A stretch of DNA of 64,000 nt from Bremia lactucae (GCF_004359215.1 NC_090622.1:870710-934709), one strand, 5' to 3'. Counted from the first letter of the stretch, positions 1 to 11,430 are shown. Program-made: numbers and translations. The notes: generated from the sequence alone by a model not told the origin.

Positions 1-302
1 GTTTGGATGGGCAATAATGCCGCATCATCACTCCTCATGAGCTCGTTGTCCGCATCACTACTATGAGGTGACGGCAACGGTGTCGACTCATTGTAGTCGA
101 CAATGAGCGACGGATCAACATCCTCACTGTTAAAGTGGGATGGATCCTTTAGCCCTGTTAACGCGACAGCCGCAGTGGCTGTCGGCGTTCCGACTAAGGC
201 ATTAGACGCGGCCGGCGAATTAACGCGGCGCGTGCGCTTAGTGCGAGGTTGAGTGGGCGTCTTCGCAGACGACCCACCAACGTGGCCCCTTTTAGGTGGC
301 AT
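1..302 (-). CDS. Antisense ORF of family A element A1 (partial, runs off the left edge)
   Basis: On the strand opposite the retroelement an ATG at 302 opens a frame that stays open for about 100 codons to the window edge. The N-terminus is basic: MPPKRGHVGG, then a PRTKRTRRVN stretch that resembles a nuclear localisation signal. An Ala/Thr-rich part and an acidic part containing SEDVDPSLIVDYNES follow. The same protein is recognisable in A3 (from 59113) and, broken, in A2 (from 14436). The ATG lies 132 bp from the 3' LTR, so any promoter would have to be in the LTR on its antisense strand. No known domain is recognised. This copy keeps the most plausible N-terminal frame; A2 and A3 carry indels in it. 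Function is unknown, and expression is inferred only from the open frame and its recurrence. Confidence 0.5.
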   Translation of the reverse strand, partial: MPPKRGHVGGSSAKTPTQPRTKRTRRVNSPAASNALVGTPTATAAVALTGLKDPSHFNSEDVDPSLIVDYNESTPLPSPHSSDADNELMRSDDAALLPIQ

Positions 303-434
303 CTTGGGCGCCGTGTATGGAAACACGTGCGCTAGAGTGATCGAGTGAACTAGCGGCGCGTAAAGCTGCTCGCAGTTCCTCTCTCCTCTTTGACGACTTT
401 AAAAATGTAGATTCGTTCTTAAAGAGAAGGATGG

Positions 435-986
435 TGTAACGGGCTTAAGTTGCCCTAACGTTACACAGTCCCCGTTAAGTACACTTGGTGTTCTTAAGGG
501 GATGGCCAATTACTAAATAATAGTAATTAGACCCAGCACTCGGGTGTGGTGCACATTTGTGACCAACCCTTGTGTATGTGATGCACATGGGTGCATTCAC
601 ATTAGGATGGATGACGCCCAGCGTCATCCGTGATGACGGCTAGCGTAATCCGCTACGCGAGGTATCTAGAAAGAAATGCTCGCAATACATATTCAATGTT
701 ATCTAAGAGATAACATTTTAATTGGTAAAAACAGGTATTTGTATTTAATTCTATTTAATGTATATCAGTCTGAAAACTACTTCCTACTTGGTAAGTGCGC
801 ACGAGGAGACGGATTACCGCTTCCGTGACGACACTTAACCAGAGTACTTAGTTTGTTGGGTGAGGTCGCTTGCGCTCCCGCAACAACTACCTCACTGCAC
901 GCAAGAGAAGCAGGTTTAACCGCTTCTTCTGTGCTAGCGTGTGTGTCTAAGTAGAGCGTGGCCGCATTAGGACGTGCCCGCCTACA
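435..986 (+). repeat. 3' LTR, family A (A1)
   Basis: 552-bp LTR beginning TGTAACGGGCT and ending CCCGCCTACA (TG...CA). It is preceded by a purine tract, which marks it as a 3' LTR. It matches the 5' LTR of A2 (7273-7812) along its length, with many substitutions. Confidence 0.85.
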
Positions 987-1391
987 AAAAAATATGTACT
1001 AAAAGTCTTGTCTGTCTTTCTCATTGCGCGTGTCCAGCGCTGACTGGACCGCGGAAAAAGTAGATATAATGGTATATATCTACCAATGGATAAGCCTTTA
1101 GAATATTACTTTGTAAAGTAATATTCTCCAAATATTATTTACCTTTTAGATAATATATTAATCAACAACCTTTAAGTGCTAATTTCATGAAACGATACAC
1201 CCCGTTACGTAATGTCTTATTGCATCAATATTACCCAATTTGGAAACTATAGGAACTATTTAAGTCAAAAGTAATAAAAATAATAATTTTGTATTTCTAT
1301 TTCATTTCCTCTCAAAAGAAATAATATTAATTATTCCTCTTAAAGTAAATAATACTTATGTAACTGGACCGCGTGACAGTGCGCCGTTACA
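987..1391 (-). repeat. Truncated family C LTR followed by a family D LTR remnant
   Basis: 987-1215 is a reverse-oriented family C LTR piece. It contains the diagnostic GTCCAGCGCTGACTGGACC core and ends ACACCCCGTTAC; it matches 55440-55660. It is followed directly by 1216-1391, an AT-rich segment ending GCCGTTACA that matches the element at 55663-55867. Both are old solo fragments, and the same C-to-D order occurs at 55.4-55.9 kb. Confidence 0.65.
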
Positions 1392-3659
1392 GGAAATCTA
1401 ACGTTAAATTAGATTGTTCACATACCCTTTGAAATCAATGGTAAGCTTTTCTTTTCTGGCCATCAGCAACGCTTTCTAATCGTTTGGACGAGCTCCAACC
1501 AGCTGCGCAGGATCAAGTCAAGAAGAAACATTTTACATACCATCGATAAGTGTAATTTCTTCAACATTCAAAACCAACATTTTATCTTACTTAATCCTCA
1601 AGTTATTTTACTTGATCTTTGGCCAAATTTTCCATAGCTCATTTGCTTGTATTTACACCTGACTACGATTCTGTCGTTACTGTCTATCGTCGAAATAATG
1701 GTGCAATTTGTGGTCGTATCAAACCTCGACATCCTCATTTGCACGATCAACACATAGCTCCCCGACTTCAATCCAATTTTTGTCGTCACAGACATAAATT
1801 CATCTTGTGCGTTATGTGGTGTCAATGACGGTAAGCGCGCTATTTAGGTGCATGATGATAGGATCTGGTGTCGTTGGCCCCACATCAGAGGTACGAAATA
1901 ACCACCGCAGGTGACTCTCTCAGCGTGCTTTTCACACAATTCGCGAAGCTATCTTGTACTCTATTAATGCCCAGCTGCAGTTGCTTACTGCGCGGACTGG
2001 CCCAAGGAGCTAATGGTCTCACACCGGCGACTAAGCTACGACGAGCAGGCTATCGCGTTAATTTTAAGGACTGCGTGTCCGAATGAGGATACACGACGCT
2101 ATGAGCTCAGATGGCTGCGTCTATGCCGTCACGGGTAAGAGAGTCCATGCCGGGGCATCCGAAGTGATTGCGACGGAGGTGAGCAACGTCGCGGTTGGGG
2201 CAAATTCTGGTTACATGTCGGATTGCCAACTAAATACTTACTGACAAAGAAAGACGCGTTGTCAATGGCGTCCTCGGTCTATTTAAATCCAAAGGAGGCG
2301 ACTGTTCTGGTCAAATGCAAAAACGTTTTTCGCTTAACCAAATCCTTCGGCAAAACCTCATCGACTCCCATCCGCACGTCACGAAACGATTTGTTTCGGG
2401 CAGCCATAGATGAAGATGACCTCATTCACAACTCTTGGGGAAGTTCCGAGCTACTCTCTCTTTTTGCTCGGCGCTCATCTGGTATTGCAAGAATCAGAAG
2501 CGCTTGCATCTCGCCGAAATCGCTCGATCTGTTCGCCAAATCGCGCCCGTACAAGAATCTTAAATTAAACAACTGCTTTCTACGAATTGTAGAGCAAAAT
2601 TTATATCTGGAAAAGTGAAAAGCACAGCAACCTTATCAGGTTTGCCCGTTTCTCTCTGTCGTCGTGAGATGCGCTAAGCTAACGGAGGTGACGTGCATCA
2701 CAATAATTTTAACTATTATGGTTGTAATGTGCTGGATGCAACTACCTCATGATCGCAGTCCGTGTAAAGAGCAATAGGTAGGTTAAAAAGGACAAAAATG
2801 TAGATTTATTCTAACGTAGTCGTTCGCCGAGAGTATATCCACAAATATCAACACTTGTGCTTCGAGTGACCACTGAAAGCGCCACAACCTTCGTTTTATG
2901 ATACTGTGCCAAAGCCAGCTTTCAACCCGTCGTGATCCCGCCAAAAGACGACATTTATTTGGACGAGTTTAAAGTGATCGGGTGCCTAGTTTTGTGTAGT
3001 GGCGTATCGCAGCGGGTTGTCAAACGTGAGAACGTGGTCTGAGCTTTAATATTTGGATTCGCATCCAGCAATTTCTATCCTTTTCTATGACAAATTAGAA
3101 AGTGCTCTCTAGTTTAGATTGTTTGATTGCTGCCAGCACGAGAAAACGATTTCATGGATAGACGCTAATAACAACGAGCATTAACAAAAATGTCTCGCTT
3201 TTAAAACAAAGAAAAATCGGACTCCGAAGTAAGCGCGGTCGACGAATTCGCTTTATAGTAGAAAATCCAAGGGCCTGTTACCGCATGTTCATCTTATGCT
3301 GGGTAATAATACATTTTTTCTGGCGGTACCTACTTTTCGCATATTCCAAAAAATTCCTTGTTCTAAGGCGTCTATAGAAAATCAATTGGTGAACATATGG
3401 TCCGCGACAGGGGAAGCTAGCGGGAAAGGCTCAGCGCTACACGTGGTCTCGCACGCGCAAAAGATGGGGTGGGCATACGGAGTTGTAAAGGAGTACAGCA
3501 ATTTTCTATGAGGATAAGCCTTGGATGCGTGAAAACGTATGCTTGTATGAATAGGAAGTCGCTAAAGCTCGTTATTAATATATTCATTTTCCAATTTCCT
3601 CTCGACTGCGAATAATTCTTCGTGTACCCGACAGGAGATTCCAGTCTAAGTTTCTGAGT
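1392..3659. other. Intergenic, no recognisable gene
   Basis: No retroelement match and no recognisable protein. The longest open frame is at 2223-2618 (+, 131 codons). It has a mixed composition (Ser/Arg/Lys/Leu) with no domain, signal peptide or repeats that I recognise. It could be a fragment of a decayed gene, since frames upstream of it (1868-2086) also look partly protein-like. I do not call it a gene. 2620-3290 is AT-rich with nothing evident. Confidence 0.4.
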
Positions 3660-3675
3660 CTTCTCAACAGTTTGC
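3660..3675 (+). promoter_or_regulatory. Possible oomycete Inr/FPR-like core promoter
   Basis: CTTCTCAACAGTTTGC lies 26-41 bp upstream of the ATG at 3701. It resembles the oomycete initiator plus flanking promoter region, which is a pyrimidine-rich Inr followed by a CAWTTTNC-like block. The match is imperfect (G in place of A/T). Distance and position are right for a transcription start. Confidence 0.3.
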
Positions 3676-3700
3676 TTTTCATCAACAACAAACAACCACT

Positions 3701-6027
3701 ATGAAGGTTTGTACAACCATTTTGTTAGCAGCCGTAGCTACCCAAGTCGTATTGGGTGGAGGAGGAGGCGGTATCTCATTTCCGAACGAAAATCCCTATA
3801 CGCCAAGTGGCACGGGAAGTGGATCAAACCGTCAAAATGACGACCAAGACGGCATGAAAACGACTCCGCCGACATTACCATCTTCGCCATTATCAACGCC
3901 AATGCCAACAAATCCTGACTCGAATTCAACTCCCACGGGCAACAATAATCCCCCTACGCCTGACCAAACACCAAGTTCTCCCCCCAGTCCTCCGGTGGAA
4001 GTTCCTATGTCGAAAAACGACCCAAGTAATTCCCCAAACTTAGATGAGAACACCCCGTGTCCTACTCTGTCTTACAACTACCCGTCTCCGGGACCATCGG
4101 ATAAACCTAAAGACGAAGCATCCTCGCCACCAACGCCTACTACTCCCACGGCTAATTCTCCCCCTGCGTCAACACCTCCTGCCCCTGATGGCAACCCAAC
4201 GGAGTCTGGTCCTCCCAATCCTACTCAGCAGGATGACGACTCTTCTCAGAAACCGTCAGGCTCTCACACCGGAGAAAATATTCCTTCGACACCAGACGTT
4301 AAAAATCCTCCGATTAGCAGCCCTCCTGAGGAATCGCCTTCTGGTCCGAATGCCCCTCCGTCCGGTATCCCCCCTGTTGGAACGCCAAACCCAGAGGAGA
4401 ACACTCCATGCCCTACTCTACCTTACAACTACCCGACTGAGGCGCCATCGGTCCCAACCAATCCCACGGCTACTATCTTCCCACCAGTAGATCCGAGCAA
4501 TCCTGCTGGCAGCCCTCCACCCGGTGTCCCCTCTTCGTCCCCTCCGACCGGTCCATCACCTCCAGGTCAGTCTCCTCCAGGTCAGTCTCCTCCAGGTCAG
4601 TCCCCTCCAGGTCAATCCCCTCCAGGTCAATCCCCTCCAGGTCAATCCCCTCCAGGTCAATCCCCTCCGCCCGCAACCCCTCCCACTGGTCAATCCCCTC
4701 CGCCTGAGACCCCTCCGACCGCGAACGATCCGACCGCGACCCCTCCGACCGTTCCGACCGTTCCGTCCCCTCCAGGCTTAACTCCTCCAGGGCAATATCC
4801 TCCAGGTCAATCCCCTCCGGCCGCGACCCCTCCGACTGGACAATCCCCTCCGTCTGGGACCCCTCCGACCGCGAACGATCCGGCCGCGACCCCTCCGACC
4901 GGTCCGACCGTTCCATCCCCTCCAGGTCAATCCCCTCCGACTGGACAATCCCCTCCGTCTGGGACCCCTCCGACTGGAAACGCTCCGTCTGGGACCCCTC
5001 CGACCGCCATCGCTCCGACCTCGACCCCTCCGACTGGTCTATTTGCTCCAGGTCAGTCTCCTCCAGGTCAGTCCCCTCCAGGTCAGTCCCCTCCGGTCAG
5101 TCCCCTCCAGGTCAGTCCCCTCCAGGTCAGTCCCCTCCAGGTCAGTCCCCTCCAGGTCAGTCCCCTCCAGGTCAGTCCCCTCCAGGTCAGTCCCCTCCAG
5201 GTCAGTCCCCTCCAGGTCAATCCCCTCCGCCCGCGACCCCTCCCACTGGTGAATCCCCTCCGCCTGCGACCCCTCCGACCGCGAATGATCCGACCGCGAC
5301 CCCTCCGAACTCTGATCACCCGGATATTAACACGCCGTGTCCCACTCTACCTTACAACTATCCTCCTTACGAGTCTCCTTCAAAGGAAGATGATCCTTCT
5401 GTAGACAACATTCCTACCACCGGCGGTGACGAAGATTCGAAACCACCTTCGACCGATAATGAGACTCCCTGTCCAACGCTCGCGTACAATTATCCAATGA
5501 GCACATCTTCTCCAAATCCCAATGGTGAGAGCGACACTCCCGGTACTCCCGTTCCTGGCAACAATGTTCCCATTCCGGATGCCCCCAAATCCAACGGCCC
5601 CGTTACAGAAGCCCCTGAACTTGGGGGCCCCTCCATGGAGGGCTCGAAAGACGAGGAAAAGCCAGTAACTCCAACAACCGATGGTCTCGCCACGGAGGCT
5701 CCAAAAATCGAGGGTCCCGTTACGGAGGCTCCAAAAATCGAGGGTCCCGTTACGGACGCTCCAAAACCCGAGGGTCCCGTCACGGAGGCTCCTAAAACCG
5801 ATGGTTCCGCCACGGAGGCTCCAAAGACCGAGGGTCCCACCACGGATGCTCCAAAAATCGAGGGTCCCGCCACAGAGGCTCCAAAAGACCCTTTTGCGAA
5901 ACCTCCTTCTGACAAAACCCCCGGTATCTCTCATCCTCCAACTTCGTATCACAAGTCCGGCCTTGTTTCGCCTGAAGGATCCGGTAACGATTACGTGCAA
6001 CAACAATTGCGCTTCTTGCGTGCATAA
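3701..6027 (+). CDS. Secreted Pro/Thr/Ser-rich mucin-like repeat protein (one frameshift)
   Basis: The ATG at 3701 starts a clear signal peptide (MKVCTTILLAAVATQVVLGG), so the product is predicted to be secreted. The mature part is almost wholly low complexity: a Pro/Ser/Thr/Asn-rich region, two blocks of SPPGQ pentapeptides, and a C-terminal run of TEAPKIEGPV-type decapeptides. It ends in LRFLRA at 6027. The motif TPCPTLxYNYP occurs four times (near 4053, 4405, 5333 and 5466) and supplies the only cysteines of the mature protein. The frame breaks near 5095, where one 15-bp repeat unit has 14 bp. Past that point the next frame is open to the natural stop, giving about 775 residues if one base is allowed for. 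This could be a real slippage mutation or an assembly error in a minisatellite. Oomycete surface mucins with short acidic repeats (the cyst-germination Car proteins) are the nearest analogy. Likely role: cell-wall or extracellular-matrix component; inferred only. Confidence 0.75.
4557..5229 (+). repeat. 15-bp minisatellite encoding SPPGQ
   Basis: Two arrays of a unit close to TCCCCTCCAGGTCAG (4557-4668 and 5047-5229) are separated by related Pro-rich units such as SPPSGTPPTA and SPPGQYPPGQ. One unit at about 5088-5101 is a base short and shifts the reading frame. Near-identical neighbouring units imply recent slippage. Confidence 0.9.
5677..5890 (+). repeat. 30-bp tandem repeat encoding TEAPKxEGPV
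   Basis: Seven in-frame units of 30 bp read T(E/D)APK(I/P/T)(E/D)G(P/S)(V/A/T). Units differ mainly at residues 6 and 10. The block is Thr-rich, acidic and likely O-glycosylated, typical of mucin-like stalks. Confidence 0.9.
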
Positions 6028-7272
6028 GGATCTTTTTCCTTGACAAGGACCATTAGCCAGAGTTTTCAAGGCTGTGGCATTTCAATCGTTTTAGCCATGT
6101 CAAACTAAGCCGCGCAACACCTTTGTGGTCGCTGATAATACATACTGCGTTTAGCTCTTAAAATGCCATTCTCGTTGCTTACACGTTGTGAATTTCTTTG
6201 ATCGTTCAATATTTGTCATCATCTAATTATTCTTCGCAACATGAATCTCAATTGTTTCAATATAAAGAAGCGTTTCTACAGATCTTAGAGCTATTCTAAC
6301 AGTGACACCTTGTAATTCTCATGCTCGCTACAGCTGAAGATAGGCTGCTTACGTTTAGTTAGTTGATCTTAGTGCAATCGAAAGTTGGGTGGACAACCGG
6401 TACAGCCAAAGCAACAACGCAAAGCCTTTGTCAGTTAAAACGCCAAAGGCTCGTCATTTGTTTTTATAGCTGTCACGCTCTTCAGTTTACGCTATGTAAT
6501 CCCGTCACACTCAATAGCACTTTGTGGAAACCGCGCAGATGTATCATGGATGGTTCGATACCCACGCGATTAAGAGTTAATTTGATTCTATTCTGAAACC
6601 ACTGAAAGAGCAACCTTTATTTGAATATGGCCTTTAATGATTAATTAACCTTCCATACAACCGAGCATGAAGCATAGCCGTCGCTCCTTAAGTCAGAGGA
6701 AGAGTTAAAGACTTTATGAGTCACTCAAAACTAACGAAATAGCAAGTATAACAATTCAGCGAGTCGTAAAATGTAACTTGTGTTACCGTTACAAATATTG
6801 TTTTCTGTTGGAGAAATTATTAATATCATGTTCCTATAAGAGAAAACGATAGAGAAGTATAATATTATTAGGCCACTGCTACATGTACAAACTTATACTT
6901 AAAGAGTTTAGATAAATTGTCGCGACATAAATTTCTTTAGAAAAGCTTATTTTTGTAAAAATTAAAAAAAACAGGAATTTTGATGATTTATAATTCAAAT
7001 AAGAATACACAGCATAGTAATTGCTAGTTATGCCACTCGAACCACCTCCCTCATTGACTATCGAGCCGTGAACGGAGCTGCTTCTCTTCGCTCGACGGCA
7101 ACGTAAGTCAATAATTTCATGATACTATTTGAAGTCACCTGTGCGGATCGAGCAGTGTTTATCATAAGCGCATGTCGAACTATTATGGTCCGTCGTCTAC
7201 AGTCTCTAGCTCTGGTTTGCCGCAGTACCGTACTGGATTGCGGACGAATTTCCATCGTACCGGGACTGAACT
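6028..7272. other. Intergenic, AT-rich
   Basis: 3' flank of the mucin-like gene and then AT-rich sequence. No gene, RNA or repeat is recognised. Small frames at 6363-6596 and 7058-7348 show no protein-like features. The last five bases before the A2 LTR are GAACT. Confidence 0.5.
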
Positions 7273-7812
7273 TGTAACGGGCTAAATTAGCCCTACTGTT
7301 ACACAGTCCCCGATAAGTACACATGGTGTACTTAACGGGGATAATCAACCACTAAATTAACGTAATTAAACTCAGCACTCGGGCGTGGTGCACATTTGTG
7401 ACTTACCCTTGTGTATGTGATGCACATGGGTGCATTCACATTAGGATGGTGGTGACGGCTAGCGTCATCCTTTACGCGAGGTATCTAGAAAGATGAGATA
7501 CGCTCACAATACATATTAAGTGTTATCTATAGATATGACATGTTGATTGGTAAAAATAGGTATTTATATTTATTAAGATTAAACATAAATCAGTCTGAAA
7601 ACTACTTCCTACTTGGTAAGTGCGCACGAGGAGCCGGCTTACTTCTCCCGTTACGCCACTTAATCAGAATACTTAGTCTGTTGGGTGAGGTCGCTAACGC
7701 GCCCACCACAACTACCTTACTGGACGCAAGAGAAGCTGGTTAAACTGCTTCCTCGCTGTGCTAGGGTGTGTATCTAAGTAGAGCGTGCCGCATAACGACA
7801 TGCCCGCCTACA
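7273..7812 (+). repeat. 5' LTR, family A (A2)
   Basis: 540 bp, starts TGTAACGGGCT and ends GCCCGCCTACA. It is followed at once by the spacer CT and a primer-binding site. Confidence 0.85.
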
Positions 7813-7814
7813 CT

Positions 7815-7823
7815 TGGTAGCAC
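7815..7823 (+). promoter_or_regulatory. tRNA primer-binding site of A2
   Basis: TGGTAGCAC two bases after the LTR, where reverse transcription would be primed. The same nine bases follow the 5' LTRs of families B and C. Confidence 0.6.
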
Positions 7824-7857
7824 TTGAAATCCTTCCCACGACCCGCATCTCTGCATG

Positions 7858-8930
7858 TGTACGTGAGGATGAGCCTCAATATTGATTGGGCTCATTACCC
7901 CACCTCTCCGAACATCATCGGGAGGTGGCAGGGCATATGGCGCAAGGACTTGGTGAACAAGCCCTGGCCAGGCTCCTGGCAAGGGCCATACTGCGGCGGA
8001 GTCCGTCACTCAGACTCACGATGAGCTGAGGCAAGAGCAGGCTCGGAGCGAGGCTCTCAACAGGACTGTTGAGATGCTCTCTGCCCGGCCGCATCAGCCG
8101 AGGCCCATTCGGATGGACCCGTCCAAGTTCGATGGAACTGCAGCGCACACGATTGTCCACTGGCTTTTAGCCGGGGAGCAATGTGGTGTCGCGCAGCTCT
8201 TCGCGGACGACAGCCGGATGGTGTCTTACGCTATGTCGCATCTGCGCGGTAAGGCTTCATCGTGGGCTTACTCGGTGCTTGTGGCGGACAGAAAGGCGTT
8301 CCCTTCATGGGCGGTCTTTAAAGAAAAGATTCGCGCCATGTGCCGAACAACGAAGTCTTGCTTCTGGTGCGCTTCTTTAAAGCGCGACAGGCGAAGCGAC
8401 CTCTGCACGAGAATGTGCAAGAGATGCGCTCGCTGTCGGCGTCCATAACCGTAGGTCCGATTCCGGAGCACATTTAGGTGCCCACGTTCATGAACGGACT
8501 ACGGCATGGCCCATCGCGACAGGCCCTTTTCAGAAAGGTGCCGTCGACGATGGAAGAGGCAATCCAAATTGCCTTAGTTGAGGAGTAATTCAACAACAGT
8601 GCCTCGGCGACAGCTTAATATAAGCCGTCAGCCGAGAGGACAGATGCCACTCCCATGGAGTTGGTCAATGCAGACGTGGTCTGTTATAAATGCGACAAGG
8701 CGGGCATATGATGGCTCGCTGCTATGCCAGGGTCTCTGGTGGGGCAAAGATGTCCAGCAAGAGGACTCCTACCCAAAGGGCGATGGCAAGAACCAGCGTG
8801 CGAAACGCATGAGTTCTGCATCGACCACTAAGGGGTCGGAAAATGCAGAAGCGCAGTACGGGCGGGATGCCATACTGACGCGGACTCTGAAGCTACCCCT
8901 AAGTTCAGAGGTGTGGAACAATGGGTAGCA
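7858..8930 (+). pseudogene. gag remnant (A2)
   Basis: Capsid-like part at 8074-8450 contains MVSYAMSHLRGKASSWAY and FPSWAVFKEKIRAM, typical of the retrotransposon gag domain of Ty3 elements. Near 8680-8725 a nucleocapsid zinc knuckle CYKCDKAGHMMARC (C-X2-C-X4-H-X4-C) is intact. The frame is broken several times between them, for example after 8448. Confidence 0.75.
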
Positions 8931-9477
8931 TAGACCCTGAGGTCTCGAAATTTCGGACGTCAACCCTGCTGGTCTATAGCGCTCATGTAAGAGGCTGTGA
9001 CCAGGTGATGACTCTCCTAGTGGATTCGGGAGCATCACAAAATTTTGTGAAACTCGCGGTTCTAAGAAAGAGACCGGCTATATTTGAGTCGCTTTGCCAG
9101 GATGGCAAGCGAGAAGAGGCGACGTTCGTTTAGCGAACGGCGCGCTCATTAAGTCTGAAGGAGTTCAGGTAGAACTCGCCTTTAGCTTTAATGACTTCTC
9201 TTGTAAAGAGAAGTTCATAGTGCTAGGAATGGAGAGTCCGTATGACCTCATCCTAGGCATGCCATGGTTGGCATACTACCAACCATGGATAGACTGGCGT
9301 ACACGAACAGTTGCGAACTTTACGCAGGACGCCGGAAAGGTTGTGCTCCAGGGAGAGGCGTATGCAACTGATGTCATGCCGAACACAGTTGAGGGTGCGT
9401 TGACGGGATGTCGAACGTCACCAATTCCTACCCAGCTCATGGAGACTGGGGTAGCCGAAAAGGACGATGACAAGTAG
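8921..9477 (+). pseudogene. Aspartic protease remnant (A2)
   Basis: The active-site motif LLVDSGASQNFV lies near 9013-9048. The downstream flap and second conserved block, ending in YDLILGMPWLAYYQPWIDWR, lies in another frame (from 9094). One frameshift near 9120 separates them. As in retropepsins of Ty3 elements, this would process Gag-Pol. Confidence 0.75.
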
Positions 9478-10061
9478 TCATGTGTCCGAATGTTCTGCAC
9501 AGAGCCGAGAGCCTGTGGCAGTAGACGGCGAGGTGACTAAAGTCATGCATCGAATAAACCGGCACAGTGCCTAGAGCCTGGTGCGGCTGGAAGAAGTGCG
9601 TCAGCCAGGAGTGCAACGGCACCCGCTTCCCAGCAAAAGGTCGTGGTGACTCGAAGAACGATTACCCGACAGATTAGGACGATCTAAGGCACGTCTAAAC
9701 GAGTGACCTTTGGATCAGTCTCTAATGAAGAAGACAGGCCTTCGATCGAGGTATTCGAGGCGTCAAAGACGAAAATGCGAAGGCAACCTCAGTTGAGGTG
9801 CTCCGGCAAGTCTTTAAATCTGCCAAGGAGATAGTAAATCCCCCGGAGATGTTGGAGGATATATTCCTTGTTGAATTTACGGAAGCAAAGATCCACGAAA
9901 TAGTCACACAAGCTCCAAAAGAGAACTTGGTGGACTGTTGCTCGTCGTCCACAATGGACGAGAGCGTCCCAGAAACGGACAAAAAGAAATGGTTCACTGC
10001 TCAAGGCTGGGATGCACTGAGAGATAGTCCGTTCTTTGAGGTTCTGTAGAAACATTGCGAT

Positions 10062-11430
10062 GTGTTCCCAGAAGAAGTTCCGAGCCGCCTACCAGCAGAT
10101 AGCGGCATAGGGTACGAGAAAGACGTCGAATTTGGCAGCAAGTATTGTGTGACCAGGCAATGGCCGTTGCCGAAAGAACAAGCCGATTATATCAATGAGT
10201 TTTTTAACAAGCGAGCTAAGGCGGGACATGTGCGTGAGAGAAATCGCCTCACTGCAGCCAGACCTTTTGTATGCGTAAAGCCACAGGTGGATGGCGCGTG
10301 GTTCATGCTTACAATAAGCTGAGCACGGCGACTATACCGGCGCAAACGCCAATCCCGCGGAAAGATGTCTTGTTGAACTCCATGGGAAATTCAACTATCT
10401 TTTCCGCGTTGGATTTGAAGGATGGCTACTATCACGTACTCGTGAGAGAGTCCGATGTAGCCAAAAAGAAAGTAAGCACTCTAAGCGGTATGCTTTGGGA
10501 GTGGCTTGTGATGCCCCAAGGTTTGAAAAGCGCACCAGCGACATTCAACTGGGTGGTGGCTCACGTGATGCGTCAGCACCGTGCCTACGCGCCCCATTAC
10601 TTCGACAATGTATTCGTGCATAATAGGCTGAAGACGGGCTAAGAGGAATTGAGTCGCACAAAATCCATTTCGACGCTGTATTGCAGACTTTGAAGGACGC
10701 CCAATTGTGCGCCAACTTCCAAAAGTGCGTCATAAGGGTCCCTGAGATACCTGTGCTAGGTTGAATCGTAGGTACACATGGCGTACGAGCAGACCCAGAC
10801 AAGGTAAAATTGTTAATGGAATGGCCAGTCCCACGGCATGCGAAGGATTTGCGCCAATTTATGGGACTCGCTAATTACTTGCATACGTGTAGCAAGAATA
10901 ACGCTGAGCAAACTAAAACATTTTTTGATCTCCTAAGAAACGGACACAGAATGGGTTTGGCTAAAAGAACAATAAGATGGGTTCACATCAGTGAAGCAGT
11001 CTCTTGTGGAGGCACCGATCTTGGCATTGCCTGACGCGGATAAGCCCTTTGGCGTCGTCTGCGATGCAAGTAATTTGCAATCGGCGGCGTGCAAATGCAG
11101 AAGGATGACGACGGCGTTGCCCGTGTCATCTCTTACCAGTCCCGGCTTCTAAAAAGCCGCGGAACTGAATTACCCTGTGCATGCAAAGAGCTATTTTCAA
11201 TAAAGTATACTCATGTTTCAGTTTCGTGTGCACCTATTGGGCACCGAACTATATGTGGTTTATAGGGATCACGCATCACTGCGGACCGCAATAAACTCAC
11301 CGCACCTCTTGCCTAGAATGACAGATGGCTATCATTCTTCTCTAAATTTAATTTCAAAGTTGAATACAAGCCGGGTAAGTCGAATATCTTGGCTGACGCT
11401 TTATCGCGCAGACAAGACTTCGAGGTAAGA
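10062..11430 (+). pseudogene. Reverse transcriptase and RNase H remnant (A2)
   Basis: Finger and palm blocks are recognisable: KYCVTRQWPLPKEQADYI, AYNKLSTATIPAQTPIPRKD, FSALDLKDGYYHVL and LVMPQGLKSAPATF. The catalytic YxDD box reads YFDN, so the second aspartate is lost. Frames break at 10322, 10642 and in the connection domain. RNase H follows, with a degraded CDAS block near 11065 and DHASLRTAINSP at about 11269. ADALSRRQDFE at 11389 marks the end before integrase. Confidence 0.8.

Larger units (their letters stand above)
1..986 (+). mobile_element. Family A Ty3/gypsy element A1, 3' end only
   Basis: The window opens inside the 3' untranslated part of a family A element and contains its polypurine tract (AAAGAGAAGGATGG, just before 435) and complete 3' LTR (435-986). 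Positions 1-434 match the region before the 3' LTR of A2 (about 14140-14569) and, reverse-complemented, A3 (about 58981-59420). No sense reading frame is visible in 1-434; an antisense one is, listed separately. The rest of the element lies left of the window. Confidence 0.85.

Noticed and set aside
2223..2618. 131-codon plus-strand frame in the left intergenic region
   Set aside because: No domain, no recognisable relative, no promoter-like signal, and only one copy. Kept as a note in the intergenic entry and not called a gene.
4473..4916. Long minus- and shifted-frame open stretches opposite the mucin-like gene (also 5083-5319, 5380-6069, 4044-4490)
   Set aside because: They arise because short in-frame repeats lack stops in every frame. 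Composition is purely repeat-derived and no start, signal peptide or domain is present.
5047..5229. CRISPR-like regular array
   Set aside because: The units are contiguous 15-bp in-frame codon repeats without spacers in a eukaryotic coding sequence.
7268..7272. GAACT before the A2 5' LTR, the same pentamer as the B3-B4 target duplication
   Set aside because: The 3' end of A2 is truncated, so there is no second copy to compare. A shared pentamer between two sites is easily chance, although a target preference is possible.
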